Shown one piece after another: positions 34,294-42,886 of a DNA stretch of 64,000 nucleotides. The position numbers were made by a program, and so were the translations under genes. The DNA lies in assembly GCF_026965555.1 (NCBI RefSeq), contig NZ_CP114040.1:8778001-8842000 (forward strand), in the 5' to 3' direction. Numbering within the stretch: the stretch's first letter is position 1; each line of letters begins with the position of its first letter. The stretch comes from Nannocystis punicea. Lineage in GTDB: Bacteria > Myxococcota_A > Polyangia > Nannocystales > Nannocystaceae. A model generated the notes under the pieces. The model was not told the origin of the DNA. It did no database searches and saw only the letters and a program-made list of their open reading frames with translations.

Positions 34294-35469
34294 TCAGGCG
34301 TGGTTGGGCTTGCCCGGATTCAAGTCGTTCGTCAGCGCCGACGCGATCGCGCTCTGGAGAGTCCCCTTGGTGATGATGCTGCCCAGGTCGAGCCCGAGAC
34401 CGACGAGCGTCTGCGCCAGGGAGGGCCGGATTCCGGTCAAGATCGTCTTCGCGCCGAGCAGCTGCAGCCCCTTGGCCGTGTCGAGCAGCGCGCGCGCGAC
34501 GCGGGTGTCGAGGTCGCGCAGCCCCGTCACATCGAGGATGACCACCTGAACGTGCGTCGACTGGACGCCTTCGAGCGCGACGGTCATCACCTGGTGGATC
34601 CGGTCCGTGTCCATCTGGCCCACGAGCGGCATGACCACGATCCGCTCGGTGATCGGGATGAACGGCGTCGACATCGCCTCCATCGTGTCGCGGAGCCGTG
34701 CCAGCGTCCGCTCGAACTCGCCGAGCAGCTCCTTGTACGACGTGACGTCATGGGCCGTGCCGTACACGAGCCGGGTCGACTCGTCCTCGCTCGGGTCCAT
34801 GTACGCGGTCCAGGCGAGCCACTTGTAGCTGCCGTCCTTGCACTGATAGCGGTTGTCGAAGCGGATGGTCATCTTGCCCTCGAACAGGGCCGTGGCCTCG
34901 GCGATCGTCGCCGGGCGGTCGTCAGGATGGACGAACTCGATGAACGGCTTCGCCGTCATCTCCTCGGGGCTCCAGCCGAGGAGCCGCTCCCACGCCGGGT
35001 TGGCGTGGCGGAAATACCCGTTCGGGTCCAGGGTGACGAGGAGGCCCACCGAGACGCGGAACAGCTTCTCGTAGACCTTGGCGTCCTGCAGCCTGGGCTC
35101 GAGCTGCGACAGCCGCTCGCGGTCGATCGTCACGTCGATCGCCGTCGCATAGATGAGCTGCTCCGACGGCTCCTCCCCTGTGTCCACCCGCGCGGCCCAG
35201 CCGAGCCACCTGTACGAGCCGTCCTTGCACAGGTAGCGGTTGTCGAACCGGTCGACCGTGTTGCCCTGGAGGAGGCCGGCCACCTCGGCGAGCGTGGCCT
35301 CGCGGTCGCTCGGATGGACGAACTCGATGAACGGCTTGCTCCTCAGCTCGTCGAGGGACCAGCCGAGGATCCGCTCCCATGTCGGATTCAGGACGCGGAA
35401 GTGGCCGCTCGCGTCCACGGTGGCCAGAAGTCCTGCCGAGGCCTGGAACATCTTCTCGTAACTCAGCAC
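34294..35469 (-). CDS. PAS-PAS-STAS protein (RsbR-like)
   Basis: 391 aa. It starts at GTG 35469, supported by GGGAGGA 6 nt upstream. Two PAS domains (residues about 8-118 and 130-245) are strikingly alike: each holds a W-E-R-I/L-L-G-W segment, then KPFIEFVHP, a D-R-x-A-T segment and a RFDNRY-x-CKDGSY segment, so they arose by tandem duplication. The last 125 residues are a STAS domain of the RsbR type, with the FIPITERIVVMPLVGQMDT start, VVILDVTGLRDLDTRV and ITKGTLQSAI. The Thr positions corresponding, as I recall, to the two RsbT-phosphorylated sites of Bacillus RsbRA are both kept. A stressosome-like sensor role fits; no rsbS or rsbT lies nearby. Confidence 0.93.
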   Translation of the reverse strand: MLSYEKMFQASAGLLATVDASGHFRVLNPTWERILGWSLDELRSKPFIEFVHPSDREATLAEVAGLLQGNTVDRFDNRYLCKDGSYRWLGWAARVDTGEEPSEQLIYATAIDVTIDRERLSQLEPRLQDAKVYEKLFRVSVGLLVTLDPNGYFRHANPAWERLLGWSPEEMTAKPFIEFVHPDDRPATIAEATALFEGKMTIRFDNRYQCKDGSYKWLAWTAYMDPSEDESTRLVYGTAHDVTSYKELLGEFERTLARLRDTMEAMSTPFIPITERIVVMPLVGQMDTDRIHQVMTVALEGVQSTHVQVVILDVTGLRDLDTRVARALLDTAKGLQLLGAKTILTGIRPSLAQTLVGLGLDLGSIITKGTLQSAIASALTNDLNPGKPNHA

Positions 35470-36435
35470 CTAGTCCTCCCTTGCGCGGCCGTGACTGCGA
35501 GCTCTCGCTGCGGGGCGGCCGCCTGTCGCCGAATCCCCGTACTCATATGCGGAAGAGCCTCCCACGCCATGACGCAGGAGCGAACGGCGCCCGCATCATA
35601 GCAAGGTCGGCTCTCCGATCATCGGAGCCACTTGTCCCCGAGACGCGATTGTATGTCAAGATCATCCGAACGCGGCTCTGCCGCCGCACCGTGTACGTGT
35701 TCGCCGCCGATCGGAACCGCCGCCCGCCCACTGTTGCCAGCCCGCGATGGCGCGAGCAGGTTCGCGCCCGAGCGCGGACGATGATCGCGTCTGCGATTGT
35801 TCACTGCGCGCAACGGAGATGAATCGGGCTCGCCTGGTCCCACTGCGCCAGCAGGAACGAATCACGAGGCGCGAGCCTTTGCTCTGGCAATGCCTTCATC
35901 GGAGCGTCCCATCGCTGCTGGGCGTCACCCTTGGGCTGCGCGCCCAACGCCGGCGCTCCGCCGGTGTATGGGGCGACATCGACCTCGAGTTCCCGCTGCT
36001 CCTCGTCGCAACCGGGGACCCGCGTCGAACCGACGAGAATGGCGAGAAAACACGGACTTTGCGAATGAATGGACATGAAGATCTCCATGCGCCCCGGCTG
36101 GCGCGGGCGTGATGCACGAACGGCGCCGATTCGACTGGGCAGGCGACTCGCTCGCCGAAGTCGACTTCGTGTCGATGCCGCGGACGCGCTCTGCCTCGCG
36201 GGCTCACGCGCCAGGACGCGCCGCAGGATCGGCTCCTGCGCGTCGGGTCTCGCAGTGAACGCCCCCCGTGGCCGACATGCTCGGCGCTCATGTTCACGAC
36301 GACCTGCGGCGGGCCCGGTGAACGAGCCCTCCTCGCCCGGCCCGCCGCGCGCTGGCCGCTGGCGCTGTCGAGTGCCGCAGTCTTCCGTCGCCAATCCGCT
36401 TGCACCTTCGCCGCGACGACCTACCTTGGCGCCCC
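35470..36435. other. Mostly gene-free stretch, 966 bp
   Basis: Divergent promoters of the RsbR-like and GDSL genes lie here. The only gene candidate is the small minus-strand frame at 35801-36076. I see no clear hairpins or repeats. Confidence 0.45.
35801..36076 (-). CDS. Candidate small exported protein
   Basis: 91 aa. The ATG at 36076 has GGAGA 6 nt upstream; another ATG lies four codons earlier. The first 23 residues (MSIHSQSPCFLAILVGSTRV then PGC) look like a short, weak signal or lipobox. The rest is hydrophilic (DEEQRELEVDVAPYTGG, DAPMKALPEQRLAPRDSFLL) and has normal composition, unlike the Arg/Pro-rich false frames around it. I recognise no family. Its isolation and weak signal peptide make it uncertain whether it is a gene. 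Confidence 0.35.
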   Translation of the reverse strand: MSIHSQSPCFLAILVGSTRVPGCDEEQRELEVDVAPYTGGAPALGAQPKGDAQQRWDAPMKALPEQRLAPRDSFLLAQWDQASPIHLRCAQ

Positions 36436-37035
36436 GTGCCCACCCATTACGTCGCCCTCGGGGACTCGGCAGGCGCGGGCTTCGGCGTGCCCGCTGGCAC
36501 GGGTTACGTCGACCGCGTGTACGCGCGCCTGCAGCAGCGAGATCCCTCGGCGCGGCTGCTGAACCTCGCGCGCAACGGCGCGACCAGCGAGACACTGCGC
36601 GCCGAGCAGGTGGGCGCCGCCCTCGTCGCGCGACCGACTGTCTGCTCGCTGTTCATCGGCGGCAACGACCTGTGGCGCGGCGTGCTCCCCTCGCACTACG
36701 GCCGCAATCTCGAGGCGATCGCCGACCGTCTCGACCGCGCCCGCTGCCCGGTCGTCGTCGGCACGCTGCCCAACATGTCCCATGCGCCAGCCGCGGCGCT
36801 CGCCGAGCGCTTCCTCGGGATCGCCCGCGCGCAGATCGAGGAGCGGATCGTCGCCTACAACGAGCGCGTCCGCCGGCTGGCGATCGACCACAGCTACACG
36901 CTCGTCGACCTGTTCGGCGCGACCCGCCTCGACGAGCACGCCGAGTACTTCGCGCCCGACGGCTTCCACCCGTCCGCCGCCGGCCACGCGGCGTGGTTCG
37001 AGGCGATCTGGCCGACCTTCGCCGCGACCCTCTAG
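36436..37035 (+). CDS. SGNH/GDSL hydrolase
   Basis: 199 aa from GTG at 36436; the frame opens earlier at a TTG (36400), but homology begins at HYVALGDS. The four SGNH blocks are present: ALGDSAGAGFG (catalytic Ser, block I), LARNGATSETL (Asn region), FIGGNDLWRG (block III) and DGFHPSAAGH (Asp and His, block V). No signal peptide in this start choice, so cytoplasmic, though an upstream start cannot be excluded. Esterase or lipase-like activity on small esters is expected; specificity unknown. It converges with the DUF1330 gene. Confidence 0.93.
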   Translation: MPTHYVALGDSAGAGFGVPAGTGYVDRVYARLQQRDPSARLLNLARNGATSETLRAEQVGAALVARPTVCSLFIGGNDLWRGVLPSHYGRNLEAIADRLDRARCPVVVGTLPNMSHAPAAALAERFLGIARAQIEERIVAYNERVRRLAIDHSYTLVDLFGATRLDEHAEYFAPDGFHPSAAGHAAWFEAIWPTFAATL

Positions 37036-37162
37036 CGCGTCCCGCTCGCACGATCCGCAGTCGCGGGCGACCTCGAGATCGCCGAGTCGCTGCACCGGCC
37101 GCGCTGCAGCAGTCCACGACGACGCTGTTCGCGGTGAGCTCCAATGCTTCGACACGGTGGTC

Positions 37163-37468
37163 CTACGTGACCTCCGAGGCCGGCGGAAGCGTAAATTCCG
37201 CCAGGATCTCGGTGTGGACCACGGCCGACTCGAAGTGGGCGGCACGCACATCCCGGTAGCGCTCGTCGGCGAAGAAGCGCTCCTTCGCCGCACGATCGGG
37301 GAACACGATCGTGAAGACGCGGTTGCTGCGCTGATCGACGCCGCGCAGGGCCTCCGCCACCACGAAGTCGTGGCGGAAGGAGCCCCCGTGCGACGCGAGG
37401 ATCGGCGCCATCGCCTCCCGGTAGCGCGCGTAGGCGACCGGGTCCGCGACCACGAGCGCCACCAGCAT
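37163..37468 (-). CDS. DUF1330 family protein
   Basis: 101 aa from the ATG at 37468, chosen because GGCGGAGG lies about 8 nt upstream and the family pattern starts there (MLVALVVADPVAYARYREAM). An ATG at 37495 overlaps the end of the SDR gene. The dimeric ferredoxin-like fold signature is present (ILASHGGSFRHDFVV, NRVFTIVFPDRAAKERFFAD). DUF1330 proteins are small, probably enzymatic or ligand-binding, with no settled role. It is the second gene of the SDR operon and probably controlled by the divergent LysR regulator. Confidence 0.92.
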   Translation of the reverse strand: MLVALVVADPVAYARYREAMAPILASHGGSFRHDFVVAEALRGVDQRSNRVFTIVFPDRAAKERFFADERYRDVRAAHFESAVVHTEILAEFTLPPASEVT

Positions 37469-37484
37469 CGCGTGCCCTCCGCCC

Positions 37485-38216
37485 TCAGCGTGCATGCGAG
37501 TAGCCTCCGTCGACCTCGAGGGTGACGCCGGATACGAACCCTGCCCTCGCCAGGAAGAGCACCGCGTCCGACGTGTCGCGCACCTCGCCGACGCGCCCGA
37601 GCGGGTGGATCGACGCCAGCGAATCGGCGTCCTCGATCAGCGGCGTGCGGACGATCATGGGCGCGAGCGTGTTGACCCGGATGTTGTGTTTGGCGAGCTC
37701 GGCGGCGAGCGAGACCGTGAGCGCATGGACTCCGCCCTTGCTCGCCATCGCCGCCGACGCCGGCAGCGCGGCCATCGCCTGCTGCACGAGCGCGGCGCCG
37801 ACGTTGACGATCGAGCCGCCGCCGGCTGCGATCATCAACGGCACCACCGCCTGGGTCACCTGGTACGTCCCTTTCACGTTGGTCGTGAAGAAGCGCTCGA
37901 GGTCGTCGACCGTGCTGTCGAGGAACGGCTTGGCGCCGAAGATGCCGGCGTTGTTGACCAGCACGTCCACGCCGCCGAGGTGCTCGCGCGCCGCCACGGC
38001 CAGGGCGCGCGCGGTGGCGGGGCTGCCGACCTCGCCCGCGACCGCGAAGACCCGCGACCCGCTGCCGTCGAGCTCCCACCGGACGCGCTCCAGCTTGTCC
38101 GGGTCCCGCGCGTTGAGGACCAGCCGGGAGCCCTCGGCGAGGAAGCGGCGGGCCAGGTCGAGGCCGATGCCGCTGCTGGCGCCCGTGATGATGACCCGAT
38201 CGATTCGATTCGACAT
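37485..38216 (-). CDS. Short-chain dehydrogenase/reductase lacking the catalytic Tyr
   Basis: 243 aa from the ATG at 38216 with GGAGG 5 nt upstream. The cofactor motif TGASSGIG, NAG motif VNNAGIFGAK and N-terminal strand VIITG are standard for classical SDRs. The active site is not: where Tyr-x-x-x-Lys is expected the sequence reads ALPASAAMASKGG, so the Lys stays but the Tyr position is Ala, and the catalytic Ser strand (normally SS) reads VNVGAA. The protein may be a non-standard SDR or may have lost oxidoreductase activity. It is co-transcribed with the DUF1330 gene and divergent from the LysR gene. Confidence 0.92.
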   Translation of the reverse strand: MSNRIDRVIITGASSGIGLDLARRFLAEGSRLVLNARDPDKLERVRWELDGSGSRVFAVAGEVGSPATARALAVAAREHLGGVDVLVNNAGIFGAKPFLDSTVDDLERFFTTNVKGTYQVTQAVVPLMIAAGGGSIVNVGAALVQQAMAALPASAAMASKGGVHALTVSLAAELAKHNIRVNTLAPMIVRTPLIEDADSLASIHPLGRVGEVRDTSDAVLFLARAGFVSGVTLEVDGGYSHAR

Positions 38217-38251
38217 GAATACCTCCGTGGGGACAGGTCTAGGCGAGTTCT

Positions 38252-38268
38252 CCATTCCAAGAAAATGG
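38252..38268. promoter_or_regulatory. LysR-type operator candidate
   Basis: CCATT-N7-AATGG (38252-38268) lies in the 97-bp gap between the divergent SDR and LysR starts, within a locally AT-rich stretch. Position and dyad shape suit a LysR site; a T-N11-A core is not exact. Confidence 0.45.
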
Positions 38269-38313
38269 TATGTTTCGATGAACTCCATTACTCTTGGTTC
38301 TGGAGGTTTCTGC

Positions 38314-39285
38314 GTGACCCACGACCAACTCCTCGCCTTCCTCGCCGTCGCCGACGCGGGCGCGTTCACTGCCGCGGCCTCGACGCTGCACAAGTCGCAG
38401 CCGGCGGTGAGCAAGCTGGTGCGCAACCTCGAGGACGAGCTGGGCCTCGAGCTGTTCGATCGCGGGAGCTACCGCGCCACCCTCAGCGACGCCGGCCGCC
38501 TGTTCCGCGAGCGTGCGGCCGCGGTCATCGAGCAGGTCGAGGCGCTGAAGAGCTTCGCCCGGGAGCTCGCCGGCGACGTCGAGCCGATCGTCCGGCTCGC
38601 CGTCGAGGCGGTCACGCCGCTCGGCTCGCTGATGACGATCCTCCGCGCGGTGGGGGCACGCTTCCCGGCCGTGCGCATCGAGCTCGCGACCGAGCGCCTC
38701 ACCGGCGCCGCCGCGGCGCTGCAAGAGGAGCGCGCGGACCTCGTCATCGCCACGCGCCTCGGCGTCGCCTCGGCCCGGGTCGAGAGCGCATACCTCCAGA
38801 GCGTGCGCATCTTGCCGGTCGCGCGCCGCGACCACCCGCTCGCGACCTGCGGCGCTCCCATCCCGCCGGCGCTGCTGCGGGCGCACGCGCAGATCGTCCT
38901 GCGTGACAGCGCCCAGGGCTCCGACGCGCCGTCGCTGAACGTGCTCGCGGGGGGACTGCGCTGGAGCGTCACCGACGTCACTGCGAAGAAGGACATCATC
39001 CTCGCCGGCATGGGCTGGGGCGGGCTGCCCGAGCACGTCGCCGAGAGCGAGCTCGCGGCGGGCGAGCTCGTCGTGCTCGAGGTGCCCGAGTTCGAGGTCG
39101 ACAGGATGGAGCTGTTCGTCCTGCGGCGGCGAGACCGCCCGCACGGCGTCGTGGCGAGCGCGCTGTGGGACGAGCTGAAGCGCTGGGCCGCGGCGGCGCC
39201 GGCGAACGCGGGCGGCGGGGCTCGACGCGCGCCGGCGCGAGGCCGGCGCGCGGGTACCCGGACGCACCGTCCACGACGCAAGTAG
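38314..39285 (+). CDS. LysR-family transcriptional regulator
   Basis: 323 aa from GTG at 38314 with GGAGG 7 nt upstream. The winged helix-turn-helix is typical: DQLLAFLAVADAGAFTAAAS, LHKSQPAVSKLVRNLEDELG, ELFDRG. The effector-binding domain (residues about 90-300) follows the periplasmic-binding-like fold with VRLAVEAVTPLGSLMTIL and GMGWGGLPEHVAESELAAGEL. The last 25 residues are an Arg/Ala/Gly tail that is probably disordered. It faces the SDR-DUF1330 operon across a short gap with a dyad, so those genes are its likely targets. Confidence 0.95.
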   Translation: MTHDQLLAFLAVADAGAFTAAASTLHKSQPAVSKLVRNLEDELGLELFDRGSYRATLSDAGRLFRERAAAVIEQVEALKSFARELAGDVEPIVRLAVEAVTPLGSLMTILRAVGARFPAVRIELATERLTGAAAALQEERADLVIATRLGVASARVESAYLQSVRILPVARRDHPLATCGAPIPPALLRAHAQIVLRDSAQGSDAPSLNVLAGGLRWSVTDVTAKKDIILAGMGWGGLPEHVAESELAAGELVVLEVPEFEVDRMELFVLRRRDRPHGVVASALWDELKRWAAAAPANAGGGARRAPARGRRAGTRTHRPRRK

Positions 39286-39445
39286 CGCCGTCGTCGTCAC
39301 GGCGGAGACGCCGGGCAGCACCGGCGAACGAGCGCCGTATCGGCTCGCGTGAATGCCTCCGAGGAGCCGCCTGCGGACTTGTGGACGTGCAGGTGTCGAG
39401 CGACGAGGTCGCGCCCGCAGCCGACGCACGGAGCCCCAGTAGCTC

Positions 39446-40930
39446 TCAGCGGCGCGCGGGCGGCGGGAACGCCGGCGTCACGAAGGTCGGTGCCGGCAGC
39501 GAGAGCTCGGCCGGCAACTTGGCGGTCGCGCCCGAGCGATAGAACTCGAGGATCGCGTCGAACACCTCGGGTCGGTGGCGGGTCATCCGGGTCAGCTGCT
39601 CGTGTTGGGCGCGGTGCACGATCATCACGCGGCCGCGCGGGAAGTAGGGCGCGATCTGCAGCATGTTCTCGATCGGCGTCGAGGTGTCCCAGTCGCCGTT
39701 GACGAACAGCACCGGCACCTCGCTCGTCGTCGGAGCGCGCAGAGCGTCGCCGAAATCGGGGGTCGGCCAGGCCGGGCGCGAGCTCTCGTGCGGCTCGAAG
39801 CTCCACGTGCCGAGGAAGTGCGTCGCCGGATCGTTGTGCAACCGGTGCGCTCGCGTCGCGCTGACGCCGAGCCCCGAATCGATCAGCGGCAGGATCACCG
39901 AGGAGAACTTCGACCGGCGGCGGCGCGCCAGCTCCTCCCCCGCCCACCCCTCGTAGTGGCCGTGATACAGCGACAGGATGAACGCCGGCCACGCGTCGGC
40001 GTCGTCGGGGAGCAGCGCATTTTGCAGGTCGGCGAGGCCGAGCACCACCGATTCGGTCTTGCCGGTCTCGGGGACGCGGACCTTCACGGTGACCGGGGCA
40101 CGGGCGAACCGGTCGCGGAGCTCGCGGACCGCGGCCATCAATCCGCCGGGCGGCAGGTACGGCTGCAGGTTCGGCGCGCGGTCGCCGTCGAAGGCGATCC
40201 GCTGCAATGCGGCGAACAGGTACGACGGCATGTCGATGCCGTCGTCGAGCGGCTCGACGCCGTACAGCACGGCGCGCTCGACGATCTCCGGGTGCAGCCG
40301 CAGGACCGCGAAGCTCCACTGCGAGCCGAAGCTGCCGCCGAGCAGGTTGAGCTTGGCGTAGCCGAGCGCGCGGCGCAGCTCGGCGACGTCTTCGACGCAC
40401 TCGCGCACATGGTAACCGGACAGATCGTGGTCTGGGTTGGCGGCGATCGCTGCGGCCGCGAAGGCCCGATAGGCCGCGCTCTCCGCCGCCACCGAACTCG
40501 GGCGATCGGGCGGCGCGGGCACGGCATCGGGCACGCGCAGGGTGGTGCCGCGGCGCGAGAACCCGCGCTGGTCGAGCACGATGACGTCCGCGACCGCGCT
40601 GTAGCGGCGGAAGTTCTCCAGCCGGCGGCGCGCGTTCTCGTCGTTCGCCGTGAACGCGTCGAGGTAGCTGTTACCCGGCCCCCCGGGCAAGAACACGATC
40701 GGAGCCGCGCGGGTCGGTCGCGCGGCCCGCAGCCGCGCGAACCCGACGGCGATCACGCGGCTGTTCGACGCGGCGCGATTCTCGAGCACGTGCAGGGTGC
40801 CGAGCTCGAACTGGACCTTCTCCCCCGCGGCGCTGGTCACCGCCGCGGGTTCGAGCGAGACCGTCCCGGGCCGGGGTGCGGGAGGCGAGGCGAAGGCAAA
40901 CAGACCGGCAAAAAGTCGGGCTAGTAGCAT
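39446..40930 (-). CDS. Secreted alpha/beta hydrolase, TAP-like peptidase (S33-type)
   Basis: 494 aa from the ATG at 40930. A short hydrophobic N-terminus (LLARLFAGLFAFASPPAP) looks like a signal peptide. Landmarks of the tripeptidyl-aminopeptidase/proline-iminopeptidase group: oxyanion strand IVFLPGGPGNS, VIVLDQRGFSRRG, nucleophile elbow LLGGSFGSQ, acid in VLFVNGDWDTSTP and His in HRAQHEQ. Expected to release N-terminal residues or peptides in the periplasm or outside. It is divergent from an Lrp/AsnC gene, and the 66-bp gap contains two AT-rich palindromes, so Lrp-type control is likely. Confidence 0.92.
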   Translation of the reverse strand: MLLARLFAGLFAFASPPAPRPGTVSLEPAAVTSAAGEKVQFELGTLHVLENRAASNSRVIAVGFARLRAARPTRAAPIVFLPGGPGNSYLDAFTANDENARRRLENFRRYSAVADVIVLDQRGFSRRGTTLRVPDAVPAPPDRPSSVAAESAAYRAFAAAAIAANPDHDLSGYHVRECVEDVAELRRALGYAKLNLLGGSFGSQWSFAVLRLHPEIVERAVLYGVEPLDDGIDMPSYLFAALQRIAFDGDRAPNLQPYLPPGGLMAAVRELRDRFARAPVTVKVRVPETGKTESVVLGLADLQNALLPDDADAWPAFILSLYHGHYEGWAGEELARRRRSKFSSVILPLIDSGLGVSATRAHRLHNDPATHFLGTWSFEPHESSRPAWPTPDFGDALRAPTTSEVPVLFVNGDWDTSTPIENMLQIAPYFPRGRVMIVHRAQHEQLTRMTRHRPEVFDAILEFYRSGATAKLPAELSLPAPTFVTPAFPPPARR

Positions 40931-40936
40931 CGATAC

Positions 40937-40979
40937 AGAATAATATTCTCGAGCTGTCCGGTATTCTACCGAATAGAAT
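40937..40979. promoter_or_regulatory. Twin AT-rich palindromes, Lrp operator candidates
   Basis: AGAAT-AAT-ATTCT (40937-40949) and ATTCTA-CCGAA-TAGAAT (40963-40979) share the ATTCT/AGAAT half-sites; their centres are 28 bp apart. They fill the short gap between the divergent peptidase and Lrp genes and are far more AT-rich than the surroundings. Confidence 0.7.
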
Positions 40980-40996
40980 TCGAAACGGAGCCGAAG

Positions 40997-41455
40997 ATGC
41001 CCACCCTCGACCGAATTGATCGCGCCCTGCTCGGCCTCCTGCAGAAGGATGCACGGATCTCCAACAAGGAGCTGGCCGCGACCGTCGGCCTCGCGCCGTC
41101 GTCGTGCCTCGCGCGCGTGCGCCGGCTCGAGGCCGAGGGCGTGATCACCGGCTACCGCACCGAGCTCGCGCCGCGCTCGCTGGGCCTCGACCTGCAGGCC
41201 CTGATCGCCGTCCAGCTCCGCCTCCACGTCGGCGAGGCGTTCAACAGCATCGGCGATCACCTGCGCTCGCTGCCCGAGACGGTCGCAGTGTATTGCCTCG
41301 GCGGCGCGACCGACTTCCTCGTCCACGTCGCGTGCCGCGACACCGAGCACCTGCGTGTTCTCACCATCCGCTCGTTCACCAGCCGCCCCGAGGTGAGCCG
41401 GATCGAGACGTCGCTGGTGTTCTCCTTCGCGCGCTCGAGCCTGGCCGTCGAATGA
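40997..41455 (+). CDS. Lrp/AsnC-family transcriptional regulator
   Basis: 152 aa. The N-terminal helix-turn-helix is standard (LDRIDRALLGLLQKDARISN, then ELAATVGLAPSSCLARVRRL, EGVITGYR). The C-terminal RAM domain (LIAVQLRLHVGEAFNSIGDH, VYCLGGATDFLVHVA) binds an amino acid or similar ligand in this family. It is divergent from a secreted peptidase gene with two palindromes in between, which suggests that it senses amino acids and adjusts peptide degradation. Confidence 0.96.
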   Translation: MPTLDRIDRALLGLLQKDARISNKELAATVGLAPSSCLARVRRLEAEGVITGYRTELAPRSLGLDLQALIAVQLRLHVGEAFNSIGDHLRSLPETVAVYCLGGATDFLVHVACRDTEHLRVLTIRSFTSRPEVSRIETSLVFSFARSSLAVE

Positions 41456-41566
41456 GCGGCAGCATGCGACCCGACCGCCCTTCACGTCCCCGCGCTTTCG
41501 CCGTCCCCTTGCATCGCCGGGCCGAGCGCCGAAGCCGCCCTGCCCTGATTCGTCGCCCGATCCGCG

Positions 41567-42886
41567 TCACGAATCGCCGGTGCGCAGATCCTCGGGCGTG
41601 CAGGGGGAAGAGAGCAGCTCGCGCAGGAGCTCCCAGCGCCGCCCGGGGCGCTCGTCCGTGCCCCCTTTGCGCGCGATGAAGTCCGCCACCAGGTCGTGGC
41701 CGAGGCTGTAGTTGATGACGTAGGTGCGGTCCTCCGCGGCGTTGACGAGGAACCTCTCGACCTGCGGCGGGGAGAGCAGGCGGTAGCGGACGAGATAATC
41801 GCGGGTCTGTTCGCGGGTCGCCTGGCCGTCGAGGAAGCGCCGCGCGGCCTCGATGTCGGCGTATCGCAGCCGCCTCGCCAGCGCCTCGACCTGCAAGTAG
41901 ACCTCGACGCGCTCCGCGGGCAGGCCCGCCAGCGGGAACAGGACGTCCCTCAGGTAGGCCGTCTCGTCGGGGAAGACCACGTGGACCCCGTAGGTCGCGC
42001 TCCCCTCGGCGATCAGGGATTGGGGCGAGTAGAGCGGATACACCGCGAACTCCACCCACCCGAGCTGTCGCACCAGGCGCTGCTCGAGCAGCAGGTTGTA
42101 GACGTGGTGCCCGGGGTAGCTCTCGTGCGCCGCCACGTCGATCGCGTGGGAGATCGTGATGGGCAGGTCGCTGTTGACCTGGACCAGGCTCCTCCCGTCG
42201 CCTCGATACCAGTTGTAGCCGTCCCAGGTCTCCCCCGTCACGAGCTCGAGCGTGACGGACTCGTCCGCGGGGAGCGGAATGTGCTCCTTCGTCCGCCGCC
42301 TCGCCTCGGCGATGGACGTCTGGAGCACCCGCTCCAGCTTCGCCGGCGGAATCATGAAGTCCTGGCGGAACGCGTGGAGTCGCTCCGCCAGCGCGCCCGA
42401 ACCCGGCAGGAGCGCCCCCAGCTCCGCCAGCGCCGCCTCGAGCTCGGCCTCCGCGCGGATCGGCGCCCGCGCCCCGTAGAGCCCCTCGCTCTCCTCGTCG
42501 AAGCGCATCGACTCGCCGCTCAGCAACCTCACGCGCACCGCCACCGCGTGCACCTGCCGCTGCAGGAAGCGGCGTCGCCTGGCGACGAGCCGCTCTCGCG
42601 GGGCGGCCGAGGCCGCGAGCGCCTGCAGCAGCGCGGCCGCGCGGCGGCCGACCTCCGCGAGCGGCAGTCGGTCGCGCTTCGCCGCCTCGGCCCAGTCGCT
42701 CGGGCCGTAGTACGCGTCCACGTAGTCCCGATCGTGCTGGCCGAGCGCGAGCACCAGCTTCACGTACGTCTCCGCAGCCGCGTCCAGCGAGACGGCGTGG
42801 CCGGCGTCGGAGGCCGGGCGCCGGCCGGCGCATGCCTGCGCCAGCACGGCGGCGAGGGTGAGGGCGAACGAGCGCCGTGAGGTCAT
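41567..42886 (-). CDS. DUF885-family zinc metallopeptidase, probable lipoprotein
   Basis: 439 aa from the ATG at 42886. The N-terminus has an Arg-rich start, a hydrophobic stretch and AQAC at about Cys19, a probable lipobox. The zinc motif is HESYPGHH (HExxxGH-type), preceded by the SDLPITISHAIDVAA segment and followed by QSLIAEGSATYG, which supplies the next Glu ligand region. The rest is helical, as expected for the DUF885 collagenase-like gluzincin group. Expected role: peptide or amide hydrolysis at the envelope. The frame continues upstream without coding character. Confidence 0.92.
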   Translation of the reverse strand: MTSRRSFALTLAAVLAQACAGRRPASDAGHAVSLDAAAETYVKLVLALGQHDRDYVDAYYGPSDWAEAAKRDRLPLAEVGRRAAALLQALAASAAPRERLVARRRRFLQRQVHAVAVRVRLLSGESMRFDEESEGLYGARAPIRAEAELEAALAELGALLPGSGALAERLHAFRQDFMIPPAKLERVLQTSIAEARRRTKEHIPLPADESVTLELVTGETWDGYNWYRGDGRSLVQVNSDLPITISHAIDVAAHESYPGHHVYNLLLEQRLVRQLGWVEFAVYPLYSPQSLIAEGSATYGVHVVFPDETAYLRDVLFPLAGLPAERVEVYLQVEALARRLRYADIEAARRFLDGQATREQTRDYLVRYRLLSPPQVERFLVNAAEDRTYVINYSLGHDLVADFIARKGGTDERPGRRWELLRELLSSPCTPEDLRTGDS

